This document shows positions 19,311-32,577 of a stretch of DNA of 38,892 nt, piece by piece; positions within the stretch are counted from its first letter, which is position 1, and every line of letters begins with the position of its first letter. The position numbers and the translations under genes were made by a program. The notes under the pieces are model-generated. The model ran no database searches, was not told where the DNA came from, and saw only the letters and a program-made list of their open reading frames with translations. This DNA is from Echinostoma caproni (lineage: Eukaryota > Platyhelminthes > Trematoda > Plagiorchiida > Echinostomatidae), in contig UZAN01042614.1 of the NCBI GenBank assembly GCA_900618425.1, positions 8,134 to 47,025 on the forward strand. Reading direction: 5' to 3'.

Positions 19311-22300
19311 TAGAACCTTGATTGCAGAGCTGCTACGTATATCGAGGATTCACTGAACCGAGGATTGTGCGTGAAGAAGACGTCTGAATGATAATCGAAA
19401 CAAAATCAAAGTCAAAAGCACTTAATTTTACAAACTCCTCTTAGATTTCATTCGAATACCAATCATGAGCATTTTGTCTGAACTTGGAAGGAGCATTTGC
19501 AATGCATTCCCTAAATGGGTTCGCAGCTTAATATCTAAATCCAAAACACACCGCAATTTATCCAATCGAAATCTTATTGACTCCTCTAAAAGAAATCGTT
19601 CACTTATTTGAATGAAGACATAAAATTATGACCTGCTGAAAAAGTGTACTAATGTAATACGTATTACATCACATAATATGGCGCAAAACATTTTAAAAGG
19701 CAGGCTTCTGTTCACCTTGCGGTTTTCAGATAAAAAAGAAGTTGAGAAACTGAAATATGTGATACCCTCTGGGGTTTTGTTTTCCAAGAAAGTGGAAAGC
19801 ATTCAGCCTTAGTAAAAAAAAATCGTATTTCTGCATAGGTTGATCGTCCCACGATATGAACATGTATATTCTTGAACATTCTTATTTCAGATGGTCTTTC
19901 ATTTTGAAACAAATGAAAGTGAAATTCTTATTAATGGTACAGATGAACCGTTAAAGATCTATTGTGTGAAGCGAAACGACTAATGAATCAATTACTCGGT
20001 TGTTTGCGTCCAGAATAAGATTTGGAAATTCTTTCCCGCCATAACGAGAACCTTGACTGCTCGAATAGCACCAGACCAGTATGATCACGCGTGCGCAACT
20101 ATGTGACATTCGCGCGCTCTCACTCTCTCTAACTCTCTCAATCTTTCTCCGTCTGTGTTGCTAAGAATAGATGCTACTAGCACTATCGAGAGTATGTGTA
20201 GGAATTTTGTTCAATAAATACATCTTTTAGTTAATAGTTTCAGTCCATTTGTACCCGTCCTGTGTGAATTTGTCATCATTGCATATTCATGAAGTTGTTC
20301 ACTTTTGTGACACTATACGCATCAGTCAGTAAGTCAGTCAGTAGTTCGATCTGTTGAATATTGGCTTTCGCGCATCATTTTTGTCTAAATATTCCGTTTA
20401 TGTGTTATACAAGTCAGCTTAATTCGTATGTAAATATTCAAACTAGAATAACCTCTAAGTAGAAAACCGTCAAAATGTTTATTTAGTTCAAACTATGAAT
20501 ACTGTGAACGACTCGACGTGATTTAGGTTTTATGCCCCGTTATATTTACGTAGCACCTGTCTGATATGGAAAGAATGTAAATTTAAGCTAAACATTTTCA
20601 GTATCTGGTGAGAGGTATTTAAAAATCAGCCTTTTGGTAGATCGATATACCAATCATCATTTACTGCAGATCGTTTTTTGAAACTCAATGTTTCTAATCT
20701 TAGTTAACTGGAAAAGCTATCACTTCTGACGATTGCATAATGCGGTATTGCATCTGAACGATCGGAAAAATGCACCTAAAAGCACACGGTCGGTTAGAGG
20801 ATTCATCAGCTATGTGATCCAGCATTATTCTCTTGAGTCATCGACAAGCGTGTACCCTCGACGAAAGTATCCAATAAGACAAAACCACTAGTGAACGTCT
20901 CCAGCGTGTAAAGAAGATGAAGAAAACTTTAAAGCATGAAGCTTAGGAAATGCTTAAAATACCTGAACAGAAAAACAACTGAAACGCTACCACAACGTGG
21001 ATAATAAATGCAAACCGGTATCGTTTTCTCAGATTTTCACTTAATCATAAACTGTGCAGTAAAAAAAGAATGCTGTTTATTCCCCAGCGGCCTAATAATT
21101 GGTCCTTGCCCTCTCAATACTTGGGTACTCTAGCTCTTCAATCGGAGGTAATCAATCCACTTGCAAGAAAACGATTCAACCTGGTATACATCTGTTTTCT
21201 TTCAAACTTAACTCCAGGACTGCAATCTGTGATATGTATATAGCACATGAATAGCCTATTTGTTAACTTGTTAAAGGTGCCTATGTTAGGAGACCGAAAT
21301 TGAAGGAAGGAATAACCATAAGATCCGAATAACACCACAAGCCTTCATGACGCTTGAAATCTGAAATACTTCCGGTTGATTACTGAGTAGCGTATTTCAC
21401 AGTTTTGACAAACCATCACTTGGAAATTATGTCAAAGTTATATAGATTACAATCGCGTTCCAATATAGAATACCGTAGTTTTGTCTTTGCCCTAGAGATT
21501 ACTATACATCAAATGCAATAGATATCTGTATTTCCAGCATCTGATTCAGGCATGACAGCCATTATTAAATGACCATGCACTTCTTAGTTGGAAAACCTCA
21601 GATAAATCATTGGTCATTCTTCTGTACCGTTTTCTTTCACTCCGTCTGACCGCTTCCGTGGTCTCTTTGCGAAAACAGGAATACCATCCTTTGATACTCC
21701 CGCTTAAAGTTATTATTCATGCTTTAACTTTGATCAAAACATTTGTACATATATGAGTTATTCTGCACTAGCTATCCAGTGATCTTTTTTAGTTTGTTAA
21801 AATAAACATCTTCATATCATCTAGACCATTCAAACATTCATCCTTGTTTTGCTTTACCCAGAGCTCACAGTATTCGTCCCACTATCCTTTTTTCGTACTA
21901 AAGCTAGTTATAAACTGACTCAGTGTGTACTGTTTGACTACTCTTGGGCCCTATCTTCCATCTCACAAACTCGCCTGAATTAAAAGAGCCTATATATGTA
22001 CAAAGTATGCAACTCCCTCGTTCCTCATCTGACCGTCCCTCCCACACACACACACATCTAGTGTTAGTCACTCATCGTATTTGTGTAGTCGCTTCGCATC
22101 ACCAGCTTGATTAAATAATCTGAATTTTCAATTTTTATATATTTTTTGCACAAGTGACAGCTCAACTCAGAATGTAATTTAACAGTTTCTTGACCATACT
22201 AGATAGTGGAAGATAAACTTCAAGACACGGTATTTCACAACAGAACAATAGCGAAAAAGTATTGCAATCAAAAGCGTTGAGGAGAAATCTGGTTAGTTCA

Positions 22301-22722
22301 ACAAACAAGTGTCTTAAATTCTCTGTTTTCGTATCTGGAAGGAAACAATATGCGCAACCGCTTTAGTTGACACATCTGACGTATCTAAAGCCATTGTCAT
22401 GATTATGTTGTTCTGTATTCAATTAATTATAGTCTCTGTCTTTAGTAGAATAATGTACCGTATAATTCGAATCTATTCACATCATCTTTACTAGTGCATA
22501 ATCTCGTACGACGGAATTGTAAACGTCAATAGGCTAGCTTAATGCATGAAATAATATAACATTCGTCTCATTAAATTTAAGAAAAAGCCTAATTTATCAT
22601 GCGACAGTAAATCCTTACAGTGTGATGGTTAAATGGATTGTGAATGATTAATGAGAATCGTTTTATCTATGAAGCGCAACAGAGAGACTTTGACTGTGAA
22701 ACGACAGCAATTATCCGTAGAT
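19311..22722. other. Unannotated intronic DNA
   Basis: It includes a pyrimidine-rich CT stretch at about 20118-20150 and AGTC-rich repeats at about 20324-20344. TTTTGTTCAATAAATACATC near 20210 resembles the tail of the SINE family and may be an old 3' end. No gene was found. Confidence 0.4.
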
Positions 22723-22930
22723 GGGGCGGTGGTGGCCTGGTGGTAATGTAACCAAATTATCACCCCGGAGGACGAGTGTTCGAATCCTACCACCACCGCC
22801 TGACTTCTCCCATTTGTGTGTTGTATGGCAGCCCTTTGATTGGCCGCTTCCCCCTTCCTGAAAACTGTATCGTTGCATATTCAATAAAAAGGAAGTAAAA
22901 ATGAAAAGAAAAGAAAGAAAGAAAGAAATG
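22723..22930 (+). mobile_element. tRNA-headed SINE with GAAA-rich tail
   Basis: The head is GGCGGTGGTGGCCTGGTGGT (A box), with B box GTGTTCGAATCC and CCACCACCGCC closing a long acceptor-like stem with GGCGGTGGTGG. The body TATGGCAGCC-CCCCCTTCCTG and the tail GCATATTCAATAAAAAGG follow, then a GAAA repeat (22903-22929). It is the most complete copy of this family here and looks the youngest. Confidence 0.78.
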
Positions 22931-24815
22931 AATGTTGGTATAGGCTTACTCTCAAAACTTAATGTTCAGCTTGAAAATGTTTCATTATCAAGCAAAGTGA
23001 TATCGCCAGCCGAGATGTCTTTTTCCAAAGTACATCTGCTCATATGCTGGCGGCCGTTTCGTGGGGTATTTTGGGATGCCTGGGGAAGAGTTCAACTTAA
23101 AAAGAACCATTGGTATGGGGATACGACAAAGACCGCATTTGTGGCCGTTTTGAGTCTCGCGTTATTGGTGTGTGAGCCGAGTTTGTTGGTTCCTTCGTAA
23201 TTTATAGACCCCTTCCTCTAATGCAATATTTCTGTTGGTTTATCTATTTGTCAAGAACCGGGACTCAAAGAATTTACTAGACCGATGAGTTTTGCCTTTC
23301 CCATAATCTCTACAACCCCCTAACCCGAAGTCAAAGATGATTTTCGGTGTCTACGAGCATTAAGGTGAGAAACGTTTGCTCATGTCACCCACTTATTTAT
23401 AATTTTTCATAGCTATGCTATCATTCTGACATCTTAATATCACGCTTTTCGAAATAAACGCTGCTATTTGAAAATTTAACCAATTGCCTTTACGTCTATG
23501 AACCTGTTCAAGCACATTTTCAAACGCCATTCCATATCGTCAAAAAATAAAGCAATTAAGTTGATTGGAAGTGCGGTGGTTTTAGACTTTGTATATACTA
23601 ACCACAACGCAAAACATGAGCATATCGTTCTGATCCCTGAATAAAATGAAAACGGGATTGTTCAGATAGATGACGTTTTACATTTCGTGTTCCATTGAAG
23701 TAGTCAGGTACTCAAGTATTCAAGTGACACACTTAGCTACAGCTGCAAAACCAGTCGATCTCCAAAATGCAGTTTGATATGAAACTACTGAGAAAATGCG
23801 ATTTTCAGCTCCATTATCTAATTTCGTGAAATAAAAAATGTTTAAAATACCAATAACTTAAAACAATGTTTTACTCTACAAACTTGCGGTTCGTTACAAA
23901 GTTAAGCAACACCATCGGTAGAGTATCGATCAAAGCATCACTCGCCCGCGTTAGGGGTTGTAGCGCGTAAAAACAACAAATTTTTCAACTTTATGTTCTA
24001 ATACTTTCGCCATTTTGCATTACTCTTACCCAACCGTTTTCAATTTGGTAGTAAATAACACCCTATATTCTACTGAAGGTATAGGAATCAAAATTTTGAA
24101 AAGTACTTGCCATCTGCTCAAACTGGTCTGCTACTTGCTTAATGTATTCTGTTAATTCACAAATCGGCAAAATCTAGTTCTCCTCTTAGTCACTCCCCTC
24201 CTTTGAGCTTGATCGTTGAGCGAGATCATACCAGTATATAGGGCCTTCTGAACAGGCTCGACTTTACTACCTTTGTGATTACTTCTATCCCCGGCATTAA
24301 CTTACTCCGTACTTTTATGGCACAAACCAAAGTGGAACTCAGTAGAAATAAGCGATTTATCCAAGTTGTTGCAAGCAAGATGGATGCAGCAAAAAACAAT
24401 GCTATACTGGCACTCTCTCTGTGTTTTTAAATTCAAAATATTTGAACCGCAAAGCTACATTTCATCAGTCTCTCTTTTTGCACACCTTTTATCACCAGAC
24501 AAGCATCAGTGTTTTTGGTATTTTGGGTGCATAATGTGCACAATTCAGAAAACAGAAAAATTTCATTGCACCACACAAAATATGAAAGTCCATTTAACTG
24601 CATCCTGACAGAATTGGACAAAAGCCAAGTGATTTCCAGAATGTGCTCATGTTGAAAACAGAACATGCATTATTCGAGAAATTTTTTCCCAAACTCATTA
24701 ATCGTTTTGCGCAGTTTACGATGTGAAATGTTTTGTGGTTGATATTCATTTCGAGTGCCGGTTATTGCCGCTCTACTAGAAGTGAAGAGAAAGGGTGACC
24801 TTTTCCATGACTGGA

Positions 24816-24818
<3 letters not shown>

Positions 24819-24861
<43 letters not shown>
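24819..24861. repeat. (TA)21 microsatellite
   Basis: Longest uninterrupted dinucleotide run in the window, about 43 bases. Confidence 0.97.
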
Positions 24862-24863
<2 letters not shown>

Positions 24864-25748
24864 TCTTACGGCCCACATTTTATGGCTTGCTCTGACCTGC
24901 TGAAAAGATTGACAAACCTTGTAATTAGTGATTATCACGGTGTAAACCGGAGAGTTATTCATTGCCAAGTTTAGTGAGACAAACCAACATTCAATGGAAT
25001 GCTTCAGTACTTAAAAGTCTGTGTCTACAGGACATTTGAGTTTAACAAGGAGCATTCCAAGACCGACAAGTTAAAACTTTCCCGACTGATAAGTCTTTGA
25101 AGGTACTCACCTACGGAATTTCAGATAAGGTATCATAAATGTGTAAATCTTCGGTTTAGGGGATTCAGTTCTTTCTGATTCGACTCTTGATTAGGACCCA
25201 TATAAAGCCGACTTCTATTGATTTGATGCGATAAATAGATTGATTATGCACCGTTCAGACAACAAAGTTTTGTGGACAGTTTTCTGTGACCCGTTCAAGG
25301 TTTAATCTCTGAGAATTCTTTCATCACTTCAATTTCAATTTGCGCTACCATTAGTTCGGAATACCTAGAAAGAGGTCAAACACAGTGGGCCAGATACAGT
25401 GTGAAATGCTCATTCACGCTCATTGGTTTCAACAGGAATCAAAATGTGTTACACAATATCGCAATTCTGGTTATTATTGAATAATATTTCGCAAATACCC
25501 CGTGACACTATTTTAACAAATAATTAAAAAAACATATTCAGATAGGATTCCAGGTGGCAAAAATTAGAAACTAATGTTACAAATGCACATGAAACGTAAA
25601 ACCTTATCAAGTCAAAAATACTACTAACGTGAAGAATAATGTGGTTCGGGAATAAATGATCAGGTTGATCATGGCGTTTGTATCTTAAGCTCAGTTGCCA
25701 TATGGACCACAGAAGAGCACATCCAACTACCTAGGTTTGTACGACATG

Positions 25749-25765
25749 TATATATATATATATAT
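25749..25765. repeat. (TA)8 microsatellite
   Basis: Uninterrupted TA run. Confidence 0.95.
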
Positions 25766-26239
25766 CATTCATGTATCACATGTGACTGGATAATCAAAAT
25801 GCACAAAAATACTATCCGTTTTCATCAATGCTCATTTAAGTACGAGGTTGTTCATGGTTATGGAGAAGGATTAAGTTTTTACGTCCACATACGTAGAGCT
25901 TCGCCTTAAAGGCATGATCATACAGAAGAGAGGCTACGCTGTAATTGCAGGTGGGTAAGACAACACTGTTTTTTCAGCTCCGATCCAAAGAAGTGAAAAA
26001 AGATTTAGTGGGTTCTCTGGTTTCTCTGGTTTTAATCTAGTTTATACAAAACTTAACTTTACACTTTGTGCGGCGGTTTTAGTTGAAGTCCTTTGGATGT
26101 AGTAGAGGATAGAAATAGTAAGCTGAGAGTAGTGTAGAGGTATAGATACAGATCCAAGTGCACTAAGATTGCCAAAAGGTCGTCTATATAGACAAGCACC
26201 ACTTATACGATATTCAATTCATTACTCATTGTTTATGTT

Positions 26240-27570
26240 GATCAGAGGTTCCCAGCCCAGGAGCACAACGTGACCTACATTTCCAAGTCCCCTGGTCACG
26301 GCTTTCATATCATTATGCCAGGTTTTAGCATGACCACCTTTAGCCCTATTCCAACTCTCACCTGTCTTGGCAATCTGTTTGGTGACAAGCGTAGCACATG
26401 TAAAGCCACCGAGATCTATGAAGGTCGAGCGCTTGTTTCATTGCGCTATCGCGATTATGTGAGACTCCAAGCCTAACCTCGGTACTACCTGTCCGGTTGA
26501 TCCACTAGACTATTAAATTGTGACGGAGAGAGTGATGTTTTTGAAATATCGAGAGTCAATCCTTATCCTTTCCCTGTAATTTGCAAGCCTTTGCATCATA
26601 TAGCAGCACCAGGCAAACCGCTGCGGCATACGCTCGAACCTTAACGGACAACTGACTATCGCAGCGGCACCGTAGAAGTTTCAAATTGACAAAAGCCAAT
26701 CAAGCCTTCCTTAGGCATACCAAAACCTCATCCACGATGAGTCCTCTCAGTGAGATAACACTACTTGCATGGTCCAATTCGTCTATATTCATTTTTTCTT
26801 CACCAAATCGAGTGAGGTTGGTTGTCGGATCAACCCAAACCTGTAACTACATCTTGCATCTGGAAGGTGCATTTGGATGCACTTTCGTAGTATGAGGACC
26901 TAGCTGTTTCCAGATTTATCCGTCACCAAACTGCATAGAAAGAAGAATAGTGCTCGCCTGAATATCACTGCTTTTGAGGGTAGAATTCGGTGGAAGAGAG
27001 CCGTAGATTATAACATAACTATTGAGAAAGGGGTCCTGATATAAATATAAACTTCTCCAGTATATATTTCAGGGCAAGGCAGCACCAAAATATAAACTGG
27101 TAGGGTGAGTTGACGGCCGACTCCTAGTCGACCAAGATAAAAAATGTGAGTTTGCGAAAGTAATGTCTGCATTCCAAAGTTAAGTGGACAGTGAAACTAC
27201 GGTCGACATAACCTTGACTAGATTTAGAACCAGCCTGGTTCTCATGCATGCACTGTTCACGCGCGACAGAATCGACTGAATATAACGCCAATGAGAAGCT
27301 TAGAGACGATTTTAATAAAGTTATTTCCTCAGTGGTGTACAAAGGAGGATCTATTACTTTTCTTGTGAATCAGTAAGGTGACTGGTTCAAACAATTTAGC
27401 TGGAACCTATTCTGTTTTCTATACTAACACCTGGAGTTTCTGCAACTCCGATTCCAGGATTGGACCACAGTCCTTCAGATTTGGAGGCAACAACCCATCC
27501 CGACCGGTCACCTTAAACCTCTTGAAATATATTATTTCCCGGCAAACCAATTCAGATGAAGGACGAGCAT
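26240..27570 (-). mobile_element. Decayed non-LTR retrotransposon, RT to C-terminus
   Basis: Read right to left on the minus strand. GRDGLLPPNLKDCGPILESE (about 27510-27450) matches the G-DGL-P-L-KD-G opening of this RT family. Next come EQCMHENQAGSKSSQGYVDR and LECRHYFRKLTFF (27260-27130), then YGSLPPNSTLKSSD near 27020. An SKCTF/LQ-W-type block follows at about 26880-26850, then GLIVDEVLVCLRKA and AYAAAVCLVLLYDAKA (26740-26590). A degraded VLRLSPNRLPRQ and a TRGLGNVG-V-LLGWEP block end near 26250. The stretch that should hold the YxDD motif is missing between about 26990 and 26890. Many stops and frameshifts are present; it is dead. Confidence 0.8.
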
Positions 27571-28950
27571 CAACTGGCACTGATTGTCAATTGAAGTAGG
27601 AGTTGAAAAATCTGGATTCAGTGGATGCCAACCGAAATGTGGCTCGAAATGCTCTTCCTGCTGCTCAAGGCGGTGTTTGGGAATGTGAATCATTTTACCA
27701 GCGGACCCTATTAATCAACTCGTCTACGCCTACTTTGCGTAGACCCGTACTCCTAAATGATCATTAATGATGAGTTACCGGTTAGGGGATTTGCACGTAA
27801 AGCCATAAATAACATCCAGAAGAATGGCTATGCGAGCGCTCAGCAAGGTAGAAGAGGTAGAGAAGATCCGTCTCTAGCGTTTCAGTCGTGCGCCAGAAAC
27901 CATCATTTTTTGATCGACATTTGAATAATATCCTTGATTAGCTTCCAGTGTTCACTGAGTGCTTCGGCGGGTCGTTAAACTGAGACTTGATAAGAGAGGT
28001 CACCTTTGAAAGCCGATTTGCAGCTGTCGCTTGCATTGTTCTGTGAGCATCCATTTCCGATGACTTTGTTGCGGTTGTTCGTTAGGCTTAGCAGACTCCG
28101 GTTTGTAACTGAGAAGGGTTTGTATCCGTGAGTATTGACTGGTGGGAGAGTCAGCCTGGAATGAGTTCTCACTGATGAGACCCGATGGCGATTTCAGAGC
28201 ATTGAGTCTATCACTAAGATTTGGATGTTGCTACGTGAAGCGGTGCAGCTTCCTGTGAGAGAAGTTAGTGTATAATACGTAATCTTTGTTTTCACTCCAA
28301 TTGACTGGAATTGCATTTGGGCAATCCAACCGATTTACTGTGTCATTCAGGGATCCTACTTGAGCACCATGGATTATTATTGTTATGTCCATTAAACGAA
28401 CACTAAAGCAGTCGAGAGTAGCCACTATAGAAATCATCCTTCGTTACAGCCGTACTGCAATCATTCAGATATAAAGAGACATGACAGAGGGACTGTCGCT
28501 TTTTTCTGTTTCCGCTTAACCATCGAGACGTACAGTGCACAGTCGACTACTGACTAAAATCCAATCAAGAAAAGAGCGCTCAGAATAGATATTTTGCACA
28601 CTCTCAAAGCCAGCAACACTGGGAACAGCAGATTCAAATCTCCTAACACAGAGATTGGAGCATGAAGAAGTCGTTGAAACGCAAAATGAATTGTGATTAT
28701 TGAAGCAGGATATGATGTATGATGTATGATGATACATCTCAATTGATAGTTTCAAGGAATCTAGTTAAGAGAGCTTGCTGGTCGGTTCGATTCGACGTGC
28801 GGAAGGTGAAGGCAGACAACGGAATGATAATTTTTCCCAAGAAGCCAATCGTTTTCAGCTGACCCGCCTTATTAATTAAATTTCCAATGAATGACAGAAA
28901 CAGAAAGTATCTCAAATGATTTGGAAGTGATAGCAAGATGTAAACCGATG
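27571..28950 (-). mobile_element. Probable 5' part of the same retrotransposon (endonuclease and linker)
   Basis: Immediately upstream of the RT part on the minus strand. IIIPLSAFTFRTSNRTD at about 28840-28790 and SVLGDLN at about 28655-28630 could be the Y-AP and GD-N motifs of an APE-type endonuclease, in the right order and about the right distance apart. The linker region has a Gln/Ser-rich stretch. This rests on weak motif resemblance plus position; frames are broken throughout. Confidence 0.35.
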
Positions 28951-30589
28951 AGATCAGTGGTTTTCCAAATGGGTGCCTGAGACTTTAGGGTACGACAGTT
29001 AGCAGTACCACATATCGATGAATGGTTTTTTCTTCAGGAAGCCTAACCAAATCTTTTGACCCAAAATCTGATCAACGTGACAGCGGGCTATAAATCCCAA
29101 GTAGGGTTTGATCGAGGCATCCGTATGGGAGATATCAAAGACCTACAACGCAATGTCCTTATGTTTCGGTTTGGTGCACAGTGCATTAATGCGTTGTTGT
29201 TGGTCTGTCATTCGTGATTGCCCTTAGCCTCATGCACCTAATGAGATAGATAGAAAAAGGACGGAACTGTAACTTATTCGTTGGCGACTGCTTGCTTCGA
29301 GTGGACGGCAAATATCCAATGCCATACGAAGACTTCTCCAGTCGTTGGAAGGAATTCCCCAGTAACCCACCTCTACGTTCATGTAGCGGAGGAAGATAGG
29401 CCGTTAAACTGCTCTACTTCTTGATTAGTTCACTGCTCCAAGAGCGAAAGTGTATGGTAAAAGGAAGCAAGAAGATACCCGAGTAGTTGGTACCAAGGGA
29501 CTTTGTCTTGTTTGATCTCTAACCGTTGATCTGTCGGCCAGGATTGGATCTGCGGCTAGCAGGGTCATAAGGACATGTAAGCCATCAAATCATTTCAAGG
29601 TAAAATCTCTTCGTTATGGAGCTGCCTAGTTTTCGGAGGGGAGAAAATTAGAGTCCGAAATTCATAGTTGTATGAGCCTAGTTGAATATAGTTGAAAGGT
29701 TTCTAGAATGGTTCGGAGGAAGTGGGATGGCAATTACTGCAATCGAAACAGTTTACCTATTTGTTCCGTGATCAATTTTCTCTGTCGTTCCCTTGATCCC
29801 ATTGCACAAATTTGGTGACATACTACTTAGAACGTTAGCATCTCATGAGGAAAATTAAACACACCTTGTGGGGCGTAATATGTGTTAAAAATAAACTTCT
29901 TCCGGATATTTCTATCACCCTTGATCAATGTAATTCATGCCATAGGTTATAAGATTGTCTGTACCTTCATCTATTTCTTCATGTTATTCTACTTCTATCA
30001 TTTTCACTCTGTACTAAAGTCCATTCCGTGGTTTTCAAATTAATTGATCATATTGAGCGAGAAAAGCTTTGCCATCACAAGCCCACCGCAAATGCTAAAT
30101 GATACGGAGATTGCCAAATGAACAAAATCATTATCGAACTTTATTAAAGAAAGGTGTCCACTAGGACTGATACAAATTTTAGAAACTTACGGACACGTGT
30201 CTCTCTATTTTAAATAAACTCATCGAAATTTGCCTAATTTTTGGTACTTCCAAACATAAAGAAGTTTAGAACTTAATTCTTAGTTTATCTTTTTCGATTA
30301 CGGCAAAATAAAAATGCACGAAAATGACTGACTCACGATCATGTATATATACATGTATTTAACACCGGCTTGAAAACAAGCATGGTGCCGACGCCACAAC
30401 AATATCAACAATAAAAATAACAGGAGAGGGTTGGGATACAGAGTATAGGGAAAAATACGCAACTGTTAGTATAGAAGATTATGAACAAATGGAACAACAA
30501 TTTTTTGTGTTTTACCGTACACTTTTGATATTTTGGTGTTTTTTGTTTTTACGGGGCACGGGATTTTGACAGGCAAACCGTACAGCATT
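28951..30589. other. Unannotated intronic DNA, possibly more retrotransposon
   Basis: The GC-richer part (about 29040-29600) may still belong to the minus-strand retrotransposon, but no motif is clear. The remainder is AT-rich with no recognisable feature. Confidence 0.3.
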
Positions 30590-30940
30590 CGCGCCACTGA
30601 GTTCTAGTCTGGACCATATCGCTCAGCGTCTCTAACCAACGACAATCCTCATCCTTTGGGCCCCAACCTGGAAGGTGGGTTGCACCAACCGGAGCCAAAG
30701 CTGAAGTTAGCTCCTTCATACCTCTACGCTATGTCATGGTCTGACCGCCGCGGCGCTTCTTCCAGACTTGCCCGGCACGTGCGAAGAGAGCACGGAAAGG
30801 TAGTCGATGGGCAGACATACGCAATACGTGGCCAAGCCATTGGAGGTGGTGCAGAGCGATTACTTCATAACTATCAAAGAAATTAGCATTCTGTGGACTA
30901 AATAAAATATCGAGCAGGTCCCGAAAACAACAAACCAATG
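30590..30940 (-). mobile_element. Non-LTR retrotransposon, C-terminal fragment
   Basis: The minus strand reads ALHHLQWLGHVLRMSAHRLP, FRALFARAG, and WKKRRGGQTMT. After one stop it continues RRGMKELTSALAPVGATHLP, GWGPKDEDCRWLETLSDMVQ and TRTQWREC. This C-terminal block of the LINE polyprotein is much less decayed than the other copies, with a single stop over about 110 codons. It is truncated on the N-terminal side. Confidence 0.85.
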
Positions 30941-32222
30941 GAACGAGATGCGTTTACTCAAGGCCCAAACAATTTCTACTCAATTTCTACTCTACGTCGA
31001 TTACAGCCTGCGATTCTTTTCTTTTAACCCTAATTAAATGATCTTCAAACTATATACAGGTTTACACATTAGCACTATCATCTAATCAAAGTGTTTTCTA
31101 ATTGCTCGGTGGAATTGCGTTCTAAGCAACAGTTCATCATACTTAATTGACTCAGTTCACTGATACAAACAAAATTAGGAAATAGCAATCATATTTCTAC
31201 GGATTTTCTAACTGAACCAATCCCTTTGAGGGGGTTTCGATTCACTGGTCATTTTATCATTCCATTCTGAAAGAAGAAATGAGCAAAGTTTTTGTGTGTT
31301 GGCCTGCATAACTAGTATTTTCACTTTTATTTTTGCTTTGAATTCCCTGCACAATTTGTGTAGTAGACTGCTTTCAGTATCTATCTAAATGGAAGATGCT
31401 TTAGACTTTCACGAATTATGAAAACGTTTATTTTTCTGTGCAAAAGTTTGTGTGCAGTTATTTTGACCTTAACGGGAAACACGAGAATTTGTTTACAAAT
31501 TAGTTGGTAAGACCCGGTATCTTTCGGAGGTTTGAATAATTCTTTAATATGACACTCAACTTTTCTCTCGAAAGGCAGTATGTATTGTTCGCATTTAAAA
31601 ATTAACTTTGGCATATTTTGTCATAAATTTATTGCCATTGTAACCACATAAAATCAAGAATAAGGACGAGATAGGGAGAAACATGAATAACCGTAATTTA
31701 TATACAGTAAATTTTGGACGGATTGGAAAGATGTTTAATTTTCTTCAGCCAAAGCAAGCGTACGCACAATTTATAGCCACTGGCATGAAATAGCCACCAA
31801 CGAAATGTTTTATTTAAAAAAGGGAGAATTAAATGTGGATTCGAGGTAACAGTTCCAATATGGATTTTTAATCGAGAATATTACCAATATAATTTCGTAC
31901 CACTCTTAATCACGTTTTGAAGTTTAACGCCATTTTATTCTCATTAATTGTTAAAAATAACTTGAATTAAAACTATTTCAACAATTGAATTAAAATTATC
32001 AGCCCAAATGAATTTTGTTGAATAAACACCACAAATCAAAATTTAAATTTGGGGTCATAACGCTTGGCTGCATGTTAAGTTATCACTTCCGACTTCGGTA
32101 ATACAGTAGTACTAGGAGAGGTAAAAGTTATTTTTATTGCTTGATCTAAAACTGCATTCGTGACGGAAGCCTTGGATCAAGATACACTAAACAAACTAAT
32201 CACCAACTTACGCTACATGAAC

Positions 32223-32239
32223 ATATATATATATATATA
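32223..32239. repeat. (AT)8 microsatellite
   Basis: Uninterrupted AT run, followed by further shorter AT runs to about 32270. Confidence 0.95.
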
Positions 32240-32576
32240 ACTATGTAAGTATATATATGTGAATATATGGATATAAGTAAAGACATTTTGATGCTTTTAT
32301 GTTCGCTATCTATCAACTCTGATCAGTCGCACTTTTTCCATTATCGGTTAGCTGTCGTGTAAATAGTTTTTATTCGAAACTAAATAAACATCTGTCTATT
32401 GGAGATTTTGGTCGGCGTCGCCTTTCAGTGTTTTAAACCTCAGATCTGAGATTTTTGATTCGAGCATAAAAACACCCTACACAAGAAGGATGAATTCCAA
32501 CAAGGAACAAATAGTTGTCCAGTACACCTTACCAGCCGTTAAGAACAAAATTTTCTCGCGGTTGTTCGTTCCATGT

Positions 32577-32577
32577 N
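32577..32577. other. Undetermined base (N)
   Basis: Single N in intron 1. Confidence 0.99.

Larger units (their letters stand above)
22931..26239. other. Unannotated intronic DNA
   Basis: Contains (TA)n tracts. An ORF of 99 codons at 22901-23200 starts within the SINE tail and has no recognisable domain. Confidence 0.4.

Noticed and set aside
23895..23960. 5S rRNA-like segment (AAGTTAAGCAAC)
   Set aside because: Only about 12 bases match the 5S internal promoter region; the rest does not align.
26490..26510. 18S rRNA 5' end (CCGGTTGATCC)
   Set aside because: Short chance match inside the minus-strand retrotransposon.
27378..27599. Plus-strand ORF of 73 codons
   Set aside because: It is the antisense shadow of the minus-strand RT segment.
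28160..28200. CACTGATGAGACCCGATGGC as a hammerhead
   Set aside because: No GAAA after the stem, and the stretch falls within retrotransposon linker sequence.
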